Positions 33,635 to 42,348 of a stretch of 64,000 nucleotides of DNA are shown here, in pieces (position 1 is the stretch's first letter; each line of letters begins with the position of its first letter). The stretch covers positions 124,001-188,000 of the forward strand of contig NZ_LGUI01000005.1 of the NCBI RefSeq assembly GCF_002891295.1, in the 5' to 3' direction. The notes under the pieces were generated by a model. It searched no databases, had not been told where the DNA came from, and was given only the letters and a program-made list of their open reading frames with translations. Origin of the DNA: Streptomyces eurocidicus (lineage in GTDB: Bacteria; Actinomycetota; Actinomycetes; Streptomycetales; Streptomycetaceae). The translations under genes and the position numbers were made by a program.

Positions 33635-34903
33635 TCACCCGGCAGCCGCGAGAATCGAGGCGATCACCGAAGGGGCGGGAGGGCCGTCGAGGGCACGGCG
33701 CAGCTCCGCCACTCCCCCTCGCCGTTGTTCCGGCGTGAGGAAGAGGTACTGCTCGATGCGTTCGTTGAACGTGCTGCGGAACCGCGCGTAGAGGTCGTCG
33801 TCCTTGAGTACCCGGCCGGCGATGCCCACCAGGGCCTCGGTGCCCGCGTAGTCGTCCTCGGGCAACGCGAGGCCGGGCAGGACGTCCGCGAACCGGGCGG
33901 CCTGGTGCCCGAAGAGGGTGTCCGCAAGGTTCCGGATGGTGAACGTGTGCGCGTAGTGCTGTTCGTGGAGCCCCAAGGGCAGCTGGTCCAGGAGCGTGGC
34001 CTCGTTCAGCGCCGACAGGCCGGGGGCGATGAAGGAGTGCGGCGTTCTCGCCACCTGCGGCAGCAGCTCGCGCTGGGGCAGGAACCGGTGGTCGATCCGC
34101 TGTCCGGATGCCTGGTCGGCGCCGCCGCGGTACCCGGCGTACGGGCCGCCGCAGACCAGGACACGGGTGAACCGGGGCCAGTCGGCGAGGAGGTCCGGGA
34201 TCCAGCGGTCGATGAGCCGGAGGTAGTCGTTGTTGACCTCGAAGTCCAGGAGGAAGTTCTTGAAGCCACCGGTGTTGATCAGCAGGTCGTAGTCCGGTCC
34301 GCCGGTCGCCGGTCCGCCTTCCCTCGCTTCCCTCAGGCATTCCAGGTCGACGAGCGGACCGGTCAGATGCATCACGCCCTCCGCACCGGCCTCGGTGAAC
34401 TCGGCCATGCGCCGCGAGACGCCGGGAAAGTTCTGGACCACGCTGTGGTCGGCCAGCATATGAGCGGCGAGGACGCGTTCATGCGGCGAGAGGCCGGACA
34501 GGTGGTGGCGTGCCGCCGCGAAAGAGGTACGGGGGACGGTCACGCACAGCTCACGGATCCGCGCCAGGGAGTGACGGTGGTGCTGCTGCCAGAAGCCGAA
34601 CAAGCAGTCCACCAGGACCACCGGGCGGCGCGCCACGACGGAGTGCAGGACGAAGTCGGCGTCCATGACGGATACGGCCTGGTCGCTGTTCTCCATCAGC
34701 CGGTCGAGGAGCGCGGCTCCGTTCCCGTACGGATCGGTGAGTTCGTGGACGCCGTTGAAAGCGGTGGCGTTGCGGCGCGCGAATTGCGCCGCGATCCCGT
34801 CGCCTACGAACACCCGCTCGTGTCCGGAGAGCAGCCGGGAGACGGCGACGAGCACGGAGGCCGGCCCGAAGCCGCAGTTCTGGGCGCCCATCAGGGTACG
34901 CAT
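33635..34903 (-). CDS. GT-B-like protein, possibly cytosylglucuronate synthase-related
   Basis: Protein of 422 residues starting MRTLMGAQNCGFGPAS, an N-terminal Gly-rich loop as in GT-B glycosyltransferases. It has a C-terminal half with FIAPGLSALNEATLL, positioned like a nucleotide-sugar site. The overall look is that of proteins annotated as relatives of cytosylglucuronic acid synthase (BlsD/MilC type), which join glucuronate to a pyrimidine base. I recognise only this distant resemblance. It follows the hydrolase gene by 6 nt, so the two are one transcript. No other nucleoside-antibiotic genes are present. Confidence 0.5.
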   Translation of the reverse strand: MRTLMGAQNCGFGPASVLVAVSRLLSGHERVFVGDGIAAQFARRNATAFNGVHELTDPYGNGAALLDRLMENSDQAVSVMDADFVLHSVVARRPVVLVDCLFGFWQQHHRHSLARIRELCVTVPRTSFAAARHHLSGLSPHERVLAAHMLADHSVVQNFPGVSRRMAEFTEAGAEGVMHLTGPLVDLECLREAREGGPATGGPDYDLLINTGGFKNFLLDFEVNNDYLRLIDRWIPDLLADWPRFTRVLVCGGPYAGYRGGADQASGQRIDHRFLPQRELLPQVARTPHSFIAPGLSALNEATLLDQLPLGLHEQHYAHTFTIRNLADTLFGHQAARFADVLPGLALPEDDYAGTEALVGIAGRVLKDDDLYARFRSTFNERIEQYLFLTPEQRRGGVAELRRALDGPPAPSVIASILAAAG

Positions 34904-34909
34904 GGCGGG

Positions 34910-35722
34910 TCAGCCGAGTACGGGCTGTGCGCCGGCCAGGACTGCCGCGAGGTGCGCGGCGAAGAGTGCGGGGTGTGTGGCGTAGCCCGCGTGCCCGCCG
35001 GGGAATTCCGCCGGTTCCCGGCCGAGCCGTTGTGCGAGGACGGTGACCGGCCGGTGCACGTCGTGGGTGCGCGATGCTCGGCCGCCGGCCAGGACGATGC
35101 GGTCCGCCACGGCTGCAAGCGCGGTGACATCGGGCACGCAGCGGCTGGAGGGCAGCATCACCTGGGAGAGGAAGAACTCGCTGTTGTCGGTTGCTTCGGG
35201 GAGCGGTGGGGCGGGCCTGCCGCTGAAGATGGTCCGGAGCTTTTCCAGGGCTACCGGGACGCCGTCCCGGCGGAATGTCGCGTACACCTCCTCGAAGAAC
35301 GCCGCGTGCCGGGGCGCGTCCGGCAACAGCCCCATCGCGGGTGGCTCATGGGCGATGGCCAGCCGGATCCTGCGCGCGTCGCGGACCAGGAGCTCCAGCG
35401 CGGTCAGGGCGCCCGCGCAACTGCCGAACACCCGCACCGGCTCGCCGGGCCGGGTGAGGCTGTCCAGCAGACGAAAGGCATCGTCGACCTGGGTGTCGAG
35501 CCACGGTTCCGGCGGCGGTCCGCCGAGGAGACTGCGGGAGATGCCGCGCGGGTCGTAGGTGACGACCCGGTGGCAGACGGCGAGCTCGTAGGCCAGGTCC
35601 CGGAAGACCTCGGCGTCGGAGGCGCCGCCCGGGATGAGCAGCAGCAGCGGCCCGGTACCGCGCACTTCGAAGTACAGCTTTGCGCCCGGCACGGCCACCG
35701 TGCCGCTCTCCACCGTGTCCAT
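34910..35722 (-). CDS. Alpha/beta hydrolase with a cysteine nucleophile
   Basis: Alpha/beta-hydrolase fold of 270 residues starting at ATG 35722. It has an oxyanion motif IPGGASD near residue 30, TYDPRGISRS near 65, and a C-terminal histidine in GGHAGYATHP. The nucleophile elbow reads GSCAG, with codon TGC where relatives mostly have serine. A Cys-His-acid triad, as in dienelactone hydrolase and some thioesterases, is therefore likely. It is the first gene of a two-gene operon with the GT-B-like gene 6 nt downstream. The substrate is unknown. Confidence 0.75.
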   Translation of the reverse strand: MDTVESGTVAVPGAKLYFEVRGTGPLLLLIPGGASDAEVFRDLAYELAVCHRVVTYDPRGISRSLLGGPPPEPWLDTQVDDAFRLLDSLTRPGEPVRVFGSCAGALTALELLVRDARRIRLAIAHEPPAMGLLPDAPRHAAFFEEVYATFRRDGVPVALEKLRTIFSGRPAPPLPEATDNSEFFLSQVMLPSSRCVPDVTALAAVADRIVLAGGRASRTHDVHRPVTVLAQRLGREPAEFPGGHAGYATHPALFAAHLAAVLAGAQPVLG

Positions 35723-35903
35723 TTTCCTCCAGCTACCTCCGGCGCGGGCGCACGGGCCCTGGGGGATGTCGAAGGGGCGGCAAGAGACTACGCGTGGCAC
35801 GGCCCGCACGGATAGGCGTGCGGCCCGGGGCGCACGCGGGGACGCGGGACCGGGTGCCCCTCGTCGCTCCGGCGCGCCTGTCTGCGGGCCGTACGGCCGG
35901 GGC

Positions 35904-36509
35904 ATGAACAGCCCCATGTTGCTCAATACGTTGCTCAATGCGAAGAAAGCCTCGGTGGCGGTCGGTGGGCAGCGGCTGCGGGTGGTCGCCCTGGCCGCGG
36001 CTGTGCTGTTCGGCGTGACCGCACCGGCTCCGGCGTCCGCCCAACCCCGGAGACCCGGGCTGTTGCAGTGCGAGGGCACCGAGTCCGTCAGCTACCAGCC
36101 GGGGGTCATCCTCAAGGCCCGCCCCATCCACATCACGATCGACGGGCGCTTCGCCTCCTGCGCCGGCGGTGACGGCGCGGTGAAAAACGGCGGTTACCAC
36201 GAGGAGTTCACGCTGATCACGGGCTGCAACAAGCTGCTGGAAGGGTTCCGGTCCCGCCGGACCTACACCTGGAACACCGGTCACTCCGGCCCTCGGCACA
36301 CCAGTGACTCCAGCACTGCTGACATCAGCGGCAGCAGCACGGCTGCGGTGGGCCAGGTGGTCACCCCGGTCACCGGCACCGTCACCCGCGGCCGCTTCCA
36401 GGGCCATAGCCTGCTCCAGGTCATCCCCTTGCCCCAGCCGAGCGCCTTGCAGTGCCTTACCGACGGTCTCACCGGCGTCACGGGGGTGACAACGCTGACG
36501 ATCTTCTAG
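35904..36509 (+). CDS. Conserved secreted protein of unknown function
   Basis: Protein of 201 residues with a signal peptide (LRVVALAAAVLFGVTAPAPASA) ending near residue 47. The mature part has about five cysteines (LQCEGTE, FASCAGG, ITGCNKL, LQCLTDG) and a beta-rich pattern with repeated Thr/Val strands. It looks like the small secreted beta-barrel proteins common in Streptomyces, but I cannot assign a family. ATG 35904 is the first start before the signal sequence. Its TAG overlaps the stop of a convergent coding remnant. Confidence 0.6.
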   Translation: MNSPMLLNTLLNAKKASVAVGGQRLRVVALAAAVLFGVTAPAPASAQPRRPGLLQCEGTESVSYQPGVILKARPIHITIDGRFASCAGGDGAVKNGGYHEEFTLITGCNKLLEGFRSRRTYTWNTGHSGPRHTSDSSTADISGSSTAAVGQVVTPVTGTVTRGRFQGHSLLQVIPLPQPSALQCLTDGLTGVTGVTTLTIF

Positions 36510-36706
36510 CTACCGGTGCACAGCGCCGTGGCGCCGGCGTCCGTGGTCGAAAGAGCCCGTGGGGCCGAGGCGATACGACCCCGGCCCGAGGCGTCTGCTA
36601 CCTGAAACAGGCGGTTTCCGCTGGTGGCCATGCGCCGGGTGCCGCTGTGGCGGTTCACCCAGTCGCGGATGAGGTTGTTGTCGTTGGCGCACTGCCGGCT
36701 GTTGCC
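36506..36706 (-). pseudogene. Coding-like C-terminal remnant of an unknown gene
   Basis: Minus-strand frame of 66 codons, preceded in frame by TAG (36707-36709), reading NLIRDWVNRHSGTRRMATSG, then FQVADASGRGRIASAPRALS and ATALCTGS. It has good codon quality but no start. At about 36701-36820 a plus-strand stretch (LLLDGLHDEPLAPTGPQDDS, ending at TGA 36820) also looks coding-like without a start. These may be two leftovers joined by deletion. Neither is identified. The rest up to 36905 shows nothing. Confidence 0.3.
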
Positions 36707-36905
36707 CTACTCCTGGACGGCCTCCACGACGAACCGCTCGCGCCCACCGGGCCGCAGGACGACAGCGGCTGGCGCGTCCTGACCGTCCTTCCCCTGGACC
36801 CCGAGTCCTCCGCCGGCTGATGACCGGCGGTCCGCTCGTATGCTCTCCGGTACGGCGCGGCGCCGGTCGGTCGGGAGGTGGTCCCCGGGGACCGGCCCCG
36901 CTCGT

Positions 36906-38048
36906 TCAGCGGGAGGCGGGTGCTCGCACCGGCAGGTGACGGGTGAAGAACGACCGTACGAGGTCGCGCACGGCCGGCACGGTGGCGCGCGGGTCCGCGC
37001 GGCCGACCATGGCGGCGCGTCCGGCGGCGGTCATCAGGCCGGCCGCGTGGAGCTGGGGGACGAGGGCCGCGTAGTCGGTGAAGACCCAGTGGTGGGCGTT
37101 GTCGAGCTGCCGCCGGGCGACGGGGCCCCCGTGGGCGAGGAGGGCTGCCCAGGAGCGGTCCAGCCGTGCGTCGCGGAAGCCGTCGGTGCCGGCCAGGAGC
37201 AGTGGCCGGTCCGTCTTCCGCCGGGCGACGGGCAGGAGTTCGCCGTCCGGCTGGTCGAGGTATCCCTCCAGGTTGACGGCGGCCGCGATCCGCCGGTCCT
37301 CGTGGAGCGCCTGCGCGGCCGCGGTGCCGCCCGCGGAGTGCCCGTAGATCCCGACCCGGTCCAGGCCGAGGGTGTCGAGGACGAAACGCAGGTCGGCGAC
37401 CCTGGTGTCGATCATGGTGCGGAAGGTCGCCGCGTCGATGTCCGGGCGCAGGACGGTCGTCCGGATCCGGGGGCGTTCCGGCCGCTCGTCGGGGAACTCC
37501 ACCTCGCTGGCGTCCCCGGGGTGGTCGACGGTGACAACGGTCCAGCCGTGCGAGGCGAGGTCGGCCGCCAGCGAGCTGCCCATCGTGCGGGCGTCGCCGC
37601 CGCCGGGGCTGTAGAGCAGTACGGGGCCACGGCCGGGCAGCGGCGGGGCCCCGGCCCGGGCATGGGCGAGGGTCGCCGCCCAGTCGACCCCGGCGGCCGG
37701 AAGGGGAGGGTGAACCAGGTGGGCGAGGAAGCCGAACGTTTCGGCGGCGCCGGGTGTGAGCTGCGGAACGCGTGCGGAGCCCGGGCCGGGCGAGGCCGGC
37801 CGCAGGACGGTGACCATGAGCTCGCGGACGCCGATCGTGATGTCCCACGGGTCGTTGCGGGAGCGGTCGACGAGGTGGAGTACCCGTGCGCCGACGAGGT
37901 ACGGGCCGGTGGGCGCGGGCAGCCGGAGGAGGGGCGCCCCGGGACGCCCGGAGGCCGAGGCCGGGCCGGGGGCGGCGGTCGCGAGGAACAGGGCGGCGAG
38001 GACGCCCTTCGCGAGGGAACGGCGGCCGGGTGTGTGGGAAGTGGTCAT
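36906..38048 (-). CDS. Secreted alpha/beta hydrolase, lipase / PAF-acetylhydrolase-like
   Basis: Exported 380-residue hydrolase. ATG 38048 (or 38057) is followed by a twin-arginine-like GRRSLAKG and a hydrophobic signal to ASASG. The fold motifs are PVLLYSPGGG (about 160-169), VDHPGDASE, the nucleophile elbow GHSAGG and a C-terminal histidine in NAHHWVFTD. The layout is that of bacterial platelet-activating-factor acetylhydrolase / polyester-lipase-like enzymes, which cleave short acyl esters outside the cell. It diverges from a winged-helix regulator gene across 84 bases, which may control it. Confidence 0.8.
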   Translation of the reverse strand: MTTSHTPGRRSLAKGVLAALFLATAAPGPASASGRPGAPLLRLPAPTGPYLVGARVLHLVDRSRNDPWDITIGVRELMVTVLRPASPGPGSARVPQLTPGAAETFGFLAHLVHPPLPAAGVDWAATLAHARAGAPPLPGRGPVLLYSPGGGDARTMGSSLAADLASHGWTVVTVDHPGDASEVEFPDERPERPRIRTTVLRPDIDAATFRTMIDTRVADLRFVLDTLGLDRVGIYGHSAGGTAAAQALHEDRRIAAAVNLEGYLDQPDGELLPVARRKTDRPLLLAGTDGFRDARLDRSWAALLAHGGPVARRQLDNAHHWVFTDYAALVPQLHAAGLMTAAGRAAMVGRADPRATVPAVRDLVRSFFTRHLPVRAPASR

Positions 38049-38132
38049 GGACGGCATCCTGGGGGCCGGGGCGGCGCCGGGGTGAACCTTGCGGCCGGGC
38101 CCGAAAGGATGGTGCGGAAGAGGGAGATGTGC

Positions 38133-39101
38133 GTGATCCGGATCCATTTCACCGCGGACGACTTCGCCCGGGTCCGGTTCGCGCCGCGGCCCTCGCCCCT
38201 GCCCGAGACGCACGCGGCCCTGATGATGCTGGGCACCCGGCACGAGGAACTGCTGTTCGGCCGCTGGCGGAACAGACTGCTGCGGAGCCTGCCGGGCGCG
38301 GTCCGGCCGCTCGCGGACCTGGTGCCGGACGGGGTGCCCCCCGCCTTCCTCGACGTCCTCGGCGACACACCGGACGAAGGGCTCGCGCTGATCCGGTCCG
38401 CCCGCCCGGAGTTCGTGCGCGCCGGGATCGAACAGGTCTACGCGGAACGGACCGCCCCGCCGTGGATCCGCGGCCTGCACGGCGGGCAGGACGAAGCCTG
38501 GCGCGTATTCGTCCGGGCACAGCGGGCGGCGTACGAGTCGGTCCTCGCGCCGGTGTGGCCCCTGGTCCAGGACCTGCACCGGGCGGAGTTCACCCGGCAT
38601 GCCCTCGCCCTCGCCGAACAGGGCCTCGGTGCCGCCCTGGCCGGCCTGGCGCCGGGGTCACGGCTGTGCGACGGGGTCTGGGAATGGCCCGTGCCGGGCG
38701 CCCGGGGTGTGCGCGAGGTACGGCTCGGCGGACGCGGGCTGATCCTGCGTCCCACCTTCCACTGGCGGCACGGCCCGCTCGTCCAGGACCTGCCGGACCG
38801 CCCGGTGGCCCTCGCCTACCCCGCGGGCCGGGGGCTGCCGCCGGTCCCGGACGGGGGCGACGGCCCACCCGACGAGGCTCTCGCGGGCGTCCTCGGGCGC
38901 ACCCGGCTCGCCATGCTGCGGTGCCTGGACGAGGCCCGTACGACCACGGGACTGGCGCGGCGTACCGGCGTCAGCAACGCCACGGCCTCGGCACACGCCT
39001 CGGCGCTGCGTGCCGCCGGCCTCCTCACCACCACCCGCACGGGCCGTTCGGTGCACCATGTGCGTACGCCTTTGGCGGAGCTGTTGCTGGCCGGCGGCTG
39101 A
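38133..39101 (+). CDS. Winged-helix (ArsR-like) transcriptional regulator
   Basis: Regulator of about 322 residues of the type with a long N-terminal domain and a C-terminal helix-turn-helix: LARRTGVSNATASAHASALR, then AAGLLTTTRTGRSVHHV (about 270-310). Opening residues IRIHFTADDFARVRFA are typical for the actinobacterial group. GTG 38133 has AAGAGGGA 8 nt upstream; ATG 38109 and 38127 are alternatives in the same frame. It is divergent from the secreted lipase-like gene and probably regulates it or itself. The signal is unknown. Confidence 0.78.
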   Translation: MIRIHFTADDFARVRFAPRPSPLPETHAALMMLGTRHEELLFGRWRNRLLRSLPGAVRPLADLVPDGVPPAFLDVLGDTPDEGLALIRSARPEFVRAGIEQVYAERTAPPWIRGLHGGQDEAWRVFVRAQRAAYESVLAPVWPLVQDLHRAEFTRHALALAEQGLGAALAGLAPGSRLCDGVWEWPVPGARGVREVRLGGRGLILRPTFHWRHGPLVQDLPDRPVALAYPAGRGLPPVPDGGDGPPDEALAGVLGRTRLAMLRCLDEARTTTGLARRTGVSNATASAHASALRAAGLLTTTRTGRSVHHVRTPLAELLLAGG

Positions 39102-39222
39102 CGGGTCGCGGACGGCGCGGGCCAGGCGGCGAGGCGCTCGCGGAAGAAGCCGGCCGGCCCTGCCGTCGTCCACGTCTCGTGCGCGTCCGGGCAGTCGGAT
39201 CGAGGGGCCCCGGGCACTGTCG

Positions 39223-40272
39223 TCAGCACGGCGCCGGCCCGGGGCTCCTCCGCTGCCCGGCCGGTGAGCCCGCCGGGGTTCCCGTCAGGGTGCGCGCGAT
39301 GTGGTCGCCGAGAGGGGACAGCCAGTCGGGCCGGGCGTTGCCGAGCAGGTGGTCGCCGTGCCGGACGGACAGGTAGGTGCCGTGTGGTGCCAGACGGGCC
39401 AGGGGCTCGCCGTTCGTCACGCCGGGAATGACGTCCCGGCCTCCGTCCACGACCAGCAGTGGGGCCGTGATGCGGGGCGCCAGGGCGGTGAGGTCCACGT
39501 GGCGGGCGAACCCGCGGGCGGCGTCGGCGCCCCCGGCGCGTCGGGCCATGATGTCCCGTACCGGCGGCGGCAGTTCCTCCCAGTCGAGGCGGAAGGGGCC
39601 GCTGACGGTGGCGGCCGCCGCCACCCGCGGCTCCAGTGCCGCCGTACGGGCCGCGAAATAGCCGCCCAGGCTGAGGCCGACGAGGCCGACGCGCGGGACA
39701 CCGAGGGCGTCGATGACCCGGCCCACGACCTGCTCGTAGTCCGGCCTGAGGGTCGTACCGGCCGCGAGGACGCCCTGCCCGGGGCCGTCCATGGCGAACA
39801 CCGCCAGCCCCCTGGCCAGCAACGCGGACACCAGGTCGAGGAACTCCTCCTTGGCCGAGTCCAGGCCGGGGACGACGACCACGGTGCCGGGCGCGTCGGC
39901 GGGGCCGCGCAGCAGGCCGGTGAACCCCTCGCCGCTCACCCGCCGGGCACCGGGCTCCAGCACGGTGAGCGCCCGGCTCAGGGCGTGGTCCGCCTCGGCG
40001 GCGGCACGGTGCGCCTCCGCGTACGGCGCGAGCGTGGCCAGGTGGAACCACCGGGCCGCCATCAGCAGGTGCTCCCCCGCCGAGACGGGCGATCCCGCGT
40101 TCCCGGCGCGTTCGAGGTAGTCGTCCCCGGTCCGCCGGAACGACGGTCCCCAGTCGGCGACGGAGGTGAGGCCGTCGGTGACGCGACCGTACTCGTGGGG
40201 GTCGACGCCCGCGCCGGTGGCACGTGTCCACTGGGCACGGGCGAACTCGGCGGCGGGTTCCCCGGCGCTCAT
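39223..40272 (-). CDS. FrsA / dihydroxypseudooxynicotine hydrolase-like alpha/beta hydrolase
   Basis: Hydrolase of 349 residues with a helical N-terminal cap (about 1-125) and a C-terminal catalytic domain: VVVPGLDSAKEE, AMDGPGQG, nucleophile elbow GLSLGG, acid in VDGGRDVIPG and histidine in RHGDHLLG. This order, with the N-terminal helical region, matches the esterase/C-C hydrolase group that includes FrsA and 2,6-dihydroxypseudooxynicotine hydrolase. Its ATG overlaps the stop of the upstream oxidoreductase gene (ATGA), so the two are coupled. Degradation of a ketone or ester substrate is plausible. Confidence 0.78.
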   Translation of the reverse strand: MSAGEPAAEFARAQWTRATGAGVDPHEYGRVTDGLTSVADWGPSFRRTGDDYLERAGNAGSPVSAGEHLLMAARWFHLATLAPYAEAHRAAAEADHALSRALTVLEPGARRVSGEGFTGLLRGPADAPGTVVVVPGLDSAKEEFLDLVSALLARGLAVFAMDGPGQGVLAAGTTLRPDYEQVVGRVIDALGVPRVGLVGLSLGGYFAARTAALEPRVAAAATVSGPFRLDWEELPPPVRDIMARRAGGADAARGFARHVDLTALAPRITAPLLVVDGGRDVIPGVTNGEPLARLAPHGTYLSVRHGDHLLGNARPDWLSPLGDHIARTLTGTPAGSPAGQRRSPGPAPC

Positions 40273-41189
40273 CGCGCTCCTCCCGTCAGCAGGACGGCTT
40301 TGCCGCGGATCCGGCGCTCTCGCAGGTCGACCAGGGTGCCGGCGGTCTGCGACCAGTCGGCGACCCGGCCGATCTCCGGGTGCAACCGCCCCCGTTCCAC
40401 CAGGCCGACCAGAGCCTCCAGATCAGGGCCGTACGGGGCACCGGCATAGTGGAAGTGCCGGATGGTGACACGCTCCGGTCCACCCAGCAGGTGGAAGAAG
40501 TCGAGGGTGACCGGGGTGCGGCTCGCCTGGCCGAACCAGACGAGCAGGCCGCCCGGGCGCACCTTGGAGAGGGCGAGCGGCAGGTCCGGCCCGCCCGTGG
40601 ACTCCAGCACGACGTCGAACGGCCCCTTGGCCGCCGCGACGTCGTGCACCACCGTGGCGCCCAGGCCGGCGAGCCGCTCACCGCGCGCCGGTGTGGCGCT
40701 GACCGCGGTCAGCTCGGCTCCGGCGCCTACGGCCAGCTCGGTGACGTAGTGGCCGACCCCGCCCGAGGCACCGGTCAGCAGCACCCGCCGGCCTGTCAGG
40801 GAACCGGCCGTGCGCAGCAGCCGCAGGGCCGTGATCCCGGCCAGGGGCAGGGCCGCCGCCCGGGTGCTGTCGACGCCGTCCGGGAGCACCGCGAGGGAGT
40901 GCGTGGGCACGGCGGCGTACTCGGCCCAGCCGCCGTGCGCCGGGTGCCCGACGACCCGGGTGCCTGTCGCGGGCCCCGAGCCGTCCGCGGCGGCCTGGAC
41001 GACGAGCCCGGCGATGTCCTTGCCGGGCAGCAGCCCGGGGCGCGGGTCCTCGAGGAGGAACGTCTCGCCCCGGTTCGGCGCGAACGCCTCGACCTTGATC
41101 AGTGCCTCACCGGGTTCCGGGACGGGCTGAGGGGTCTCGGCGAAGGCGACGGGACGCGCTGCGTCGCCCGTGGGAATCAGTCGTTGCAT
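40269..41189 (-). CDS. Zinc-free alcohol dehydrogenase / quinone oxidoreductase (MDR family)
   Basis: Medium-chain dehydrogenase/reductase of 307 residues, start ATG 41189. It has a GroES-like N-terminal half (GEALIKVEAFAPNRGE, PGKDIAGLV) and a nucleotide-binding half with LTGASGGVGHYV. The structural and catalytic zinc ligands of true alcohol dehydrogenases are absent, so a quinone oxidoreductase or enoyl reductase activity with NADPH is expected. It heads an operon with the FrsA-like hydrolase and diverges from a LysR gene. The operator-like palindrome lies between them, indicating LysR control. Confidence 0.83.
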   Translation of the reverse strand: MQRLIPTGDAARPVAFAETPQPVPEPGEALIKVEAFAPNRGETFLLEDPRPGLLPGKDIAGLVVQAAADGSGPATGTRVVGHPAHGGWAEYAAVPTHSLAVLPDGVDSTRAAALPLAGITALRLLRTAGSLTGRRVLLTGASGGVGHYVTELAVGAGAELTAVSATPARGERLAGLGATVVHDVAAAKGPFDVVLESTGGPDLPLALSKVRPGGLLVWFGQASRTPVTLDFFHLLGGPERVTIRHFHYAGAPYGPDLEALVGLVERGRLHPEIGRVADWSQTAGTLVDLRERRIRGKAVLLTGGAR

Positions 41190-41245
41190 GCCGGGAATGC
41201 AACCGCGCCGACCGCCCGGCGATCCAACAACGATCGGGCAAGTCC

Positions 41246-41262
41246 GACAACCTTTGGTTGTC
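41246..41262. promoter_or_regulatory. Perfect palindrome, candidate LysR operator
   Basis: The 17-base sequence GACAACCTTTGGTTGTC is a perfect 7-3-7 palindrome in the 89-base gap between the divergent oxidoreductase and LysR genes. It ends 16 nt before the preferred LysR start, where binding would block the LysR gene and could activate or repress the operon on the other side. Confidence 0.6.
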
Positions 41263-41278
41263 ACCTATGGTGAAAGCC

Positions 41279-42226
41279 ATGGATCTCGACGTGGCACAGG
41301 TACGTGCCTTTGTACGCGCCGCCGAGGAACTGCACTTCGGGCGGGCGGCCGGAACGCTCGCCCTCACCCAGCAGGCGCTGTCCAAGCGGATCGCGCGGCT
41401 GGAGTCCCTGCTCGGCGTCGCCCTGTTCCGGCGCGGTGGCGGCGTGGACCTCACCGAGGCCGGGCGGCGTTTCCTGGCGCCGGCCCGGCGGACCCTGGCC
41501 GCCGCCGACGCCGCGGTCGCGGCGGCCGTCGGCAGGCACCGCCCGCTGCGGGTCGACGTCTGGGGACACCTCTACGCGCCGATGCGGACACTGGCCCAGG
41601 TCGCGGAGCGGGCCGGGGACCTGGTGCTGGGGCACGGGCGCGATCTGCCGTCGGTGACGGACGCGTTGCTGCACGGCGACATCGACGCGGCCTTCGGCCG
41701 GGTCCACCCACCGCTGCACACAGGGCTGACCCACCGCCTCGTCCGCCTCGAACCCGTCGACGCCGTACTGAGCGCGGACCATCCGCTCGCGGCCGCACCG
41801 GCGCTGCGGCCCGACCAGCTGCGCGACAGTCTGCTGTGGGCACCGGGAAAGCTGGACCAGCTCGACTTCCTCCACCAGTTCGCCGACCGGTTCGGCATCC
41901 GCGGCAGGGCAACGGGGGTCAACCTGGGGCTCACTCACTTCCTCGAAGAAGTGGTACGGGACCCACGGCGCTTCTCCCTGCTCCCCGCCGACGTCCCCCG
42001 GCCGGAGCTCCCCGGGCTGCGCGCCGTCCCGCTGGTCGGCCTCACCCCGCTGTACGCCTGGTCCCTGCTGTGGCGCACCGGGGACGCACACCCCGGGCTC
42101 GACGGCCTGACCGCCGCCTGCGCCGAAGAAGCGGGACGAAGCCGGTGGCTGGAGTACGACCCGGCCCACGACTGGCTGCCCGAACCGCCCACGAACCACG
42201 CCCGGCGCCGGCACGAGCGGCGTTGA
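41279..42226 (+). CDS. LysR-family transcriptional regulator
   Basis: LysR protein of 315 residues. The N-terminal helix-turn-helix is at about 18-38 (LHFGRAAGTLALTQQALSKR) and the effector domain follows. ATG 41279 gives the usual MDLDVAQVRAF start; ATG 41267 in the same frame is possible. It diverges from the oxidoreductase/hydrolase operon, the common LysR arrangement, with a perfect palindrome in between. Autorepression and control of that operon are expected. The co-inducer may be the operon substrate. Confidence 0.87.
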   Translation: MDLDVAQVRAFVRAAEELHFGRAAGTLALTQQALSKRIARLESLLGVALFRRGGGVDLTEAGRRFLAPARRTLAAADAAVAAAVGRHRPLRVDVWGHLYAPMRTLAQVAERAGDLVLGHGRDLPSVTDALLHGDIDAAFGRVHPPLHTGLTHRLVRLEPVDAVLSADHPLAAAPALRPDQLRDSLLWAPGKLDQLDFLHQFADRFGIRGRATGVNLGLTHFLEEVVRDPRRFSLLPADVPRPELPGLRAVPLVGLTPLYAWSLLWRTGDAHPGLDGLTAACAEEAGRSRWLEYDPAHDWLPEPPTNHARRRHERR

Positions 42227-42241
42227 CCGGCAGGGCGCGGC

Positions 42242-42270
42242 CTCGGCGTACCCGCGCGGGGGGGGCGCGT
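42242..42270. repeat. 29-bp direct repeat, copy 1
   Basis: First of two identical 29-base copies (the second at 42304-42332), 62 bases apart start to start. Each copy has a GC-rich core with a run of eight G between CGCG sequences. They fill the space between the convergent LysR and amidinotransferase stops. Confidence 0.8.
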
Positions 42271-42303
42271 GTTCGAGTTCCCGGCACCGTTGCTTGACCA
42301 CGT

Positions 42304-42332
42304 CTCGGCGTACCCGCGCGGGGGGGGCGCGT
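42304..42332. repeat. 29-bp direct repeat, copy 2
   Basis: Exact second copy of the repeat at 42242-42270, 16 bases before the amidinotransferase stop. The pair may serve as a GC-rich transcription barrier between convergent genes, or be the footprint of a duplication. Confidence 0.8.
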
Positions 42333-42348
42333 ACCAGCCGCGGAAGCC

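Noticed and set aside
42242..42332. CRISPR array
   Set aside because: Only two repeats with one 33-base spacer, no cas genes, and the sequence is a G-run-bearing GC repeat.
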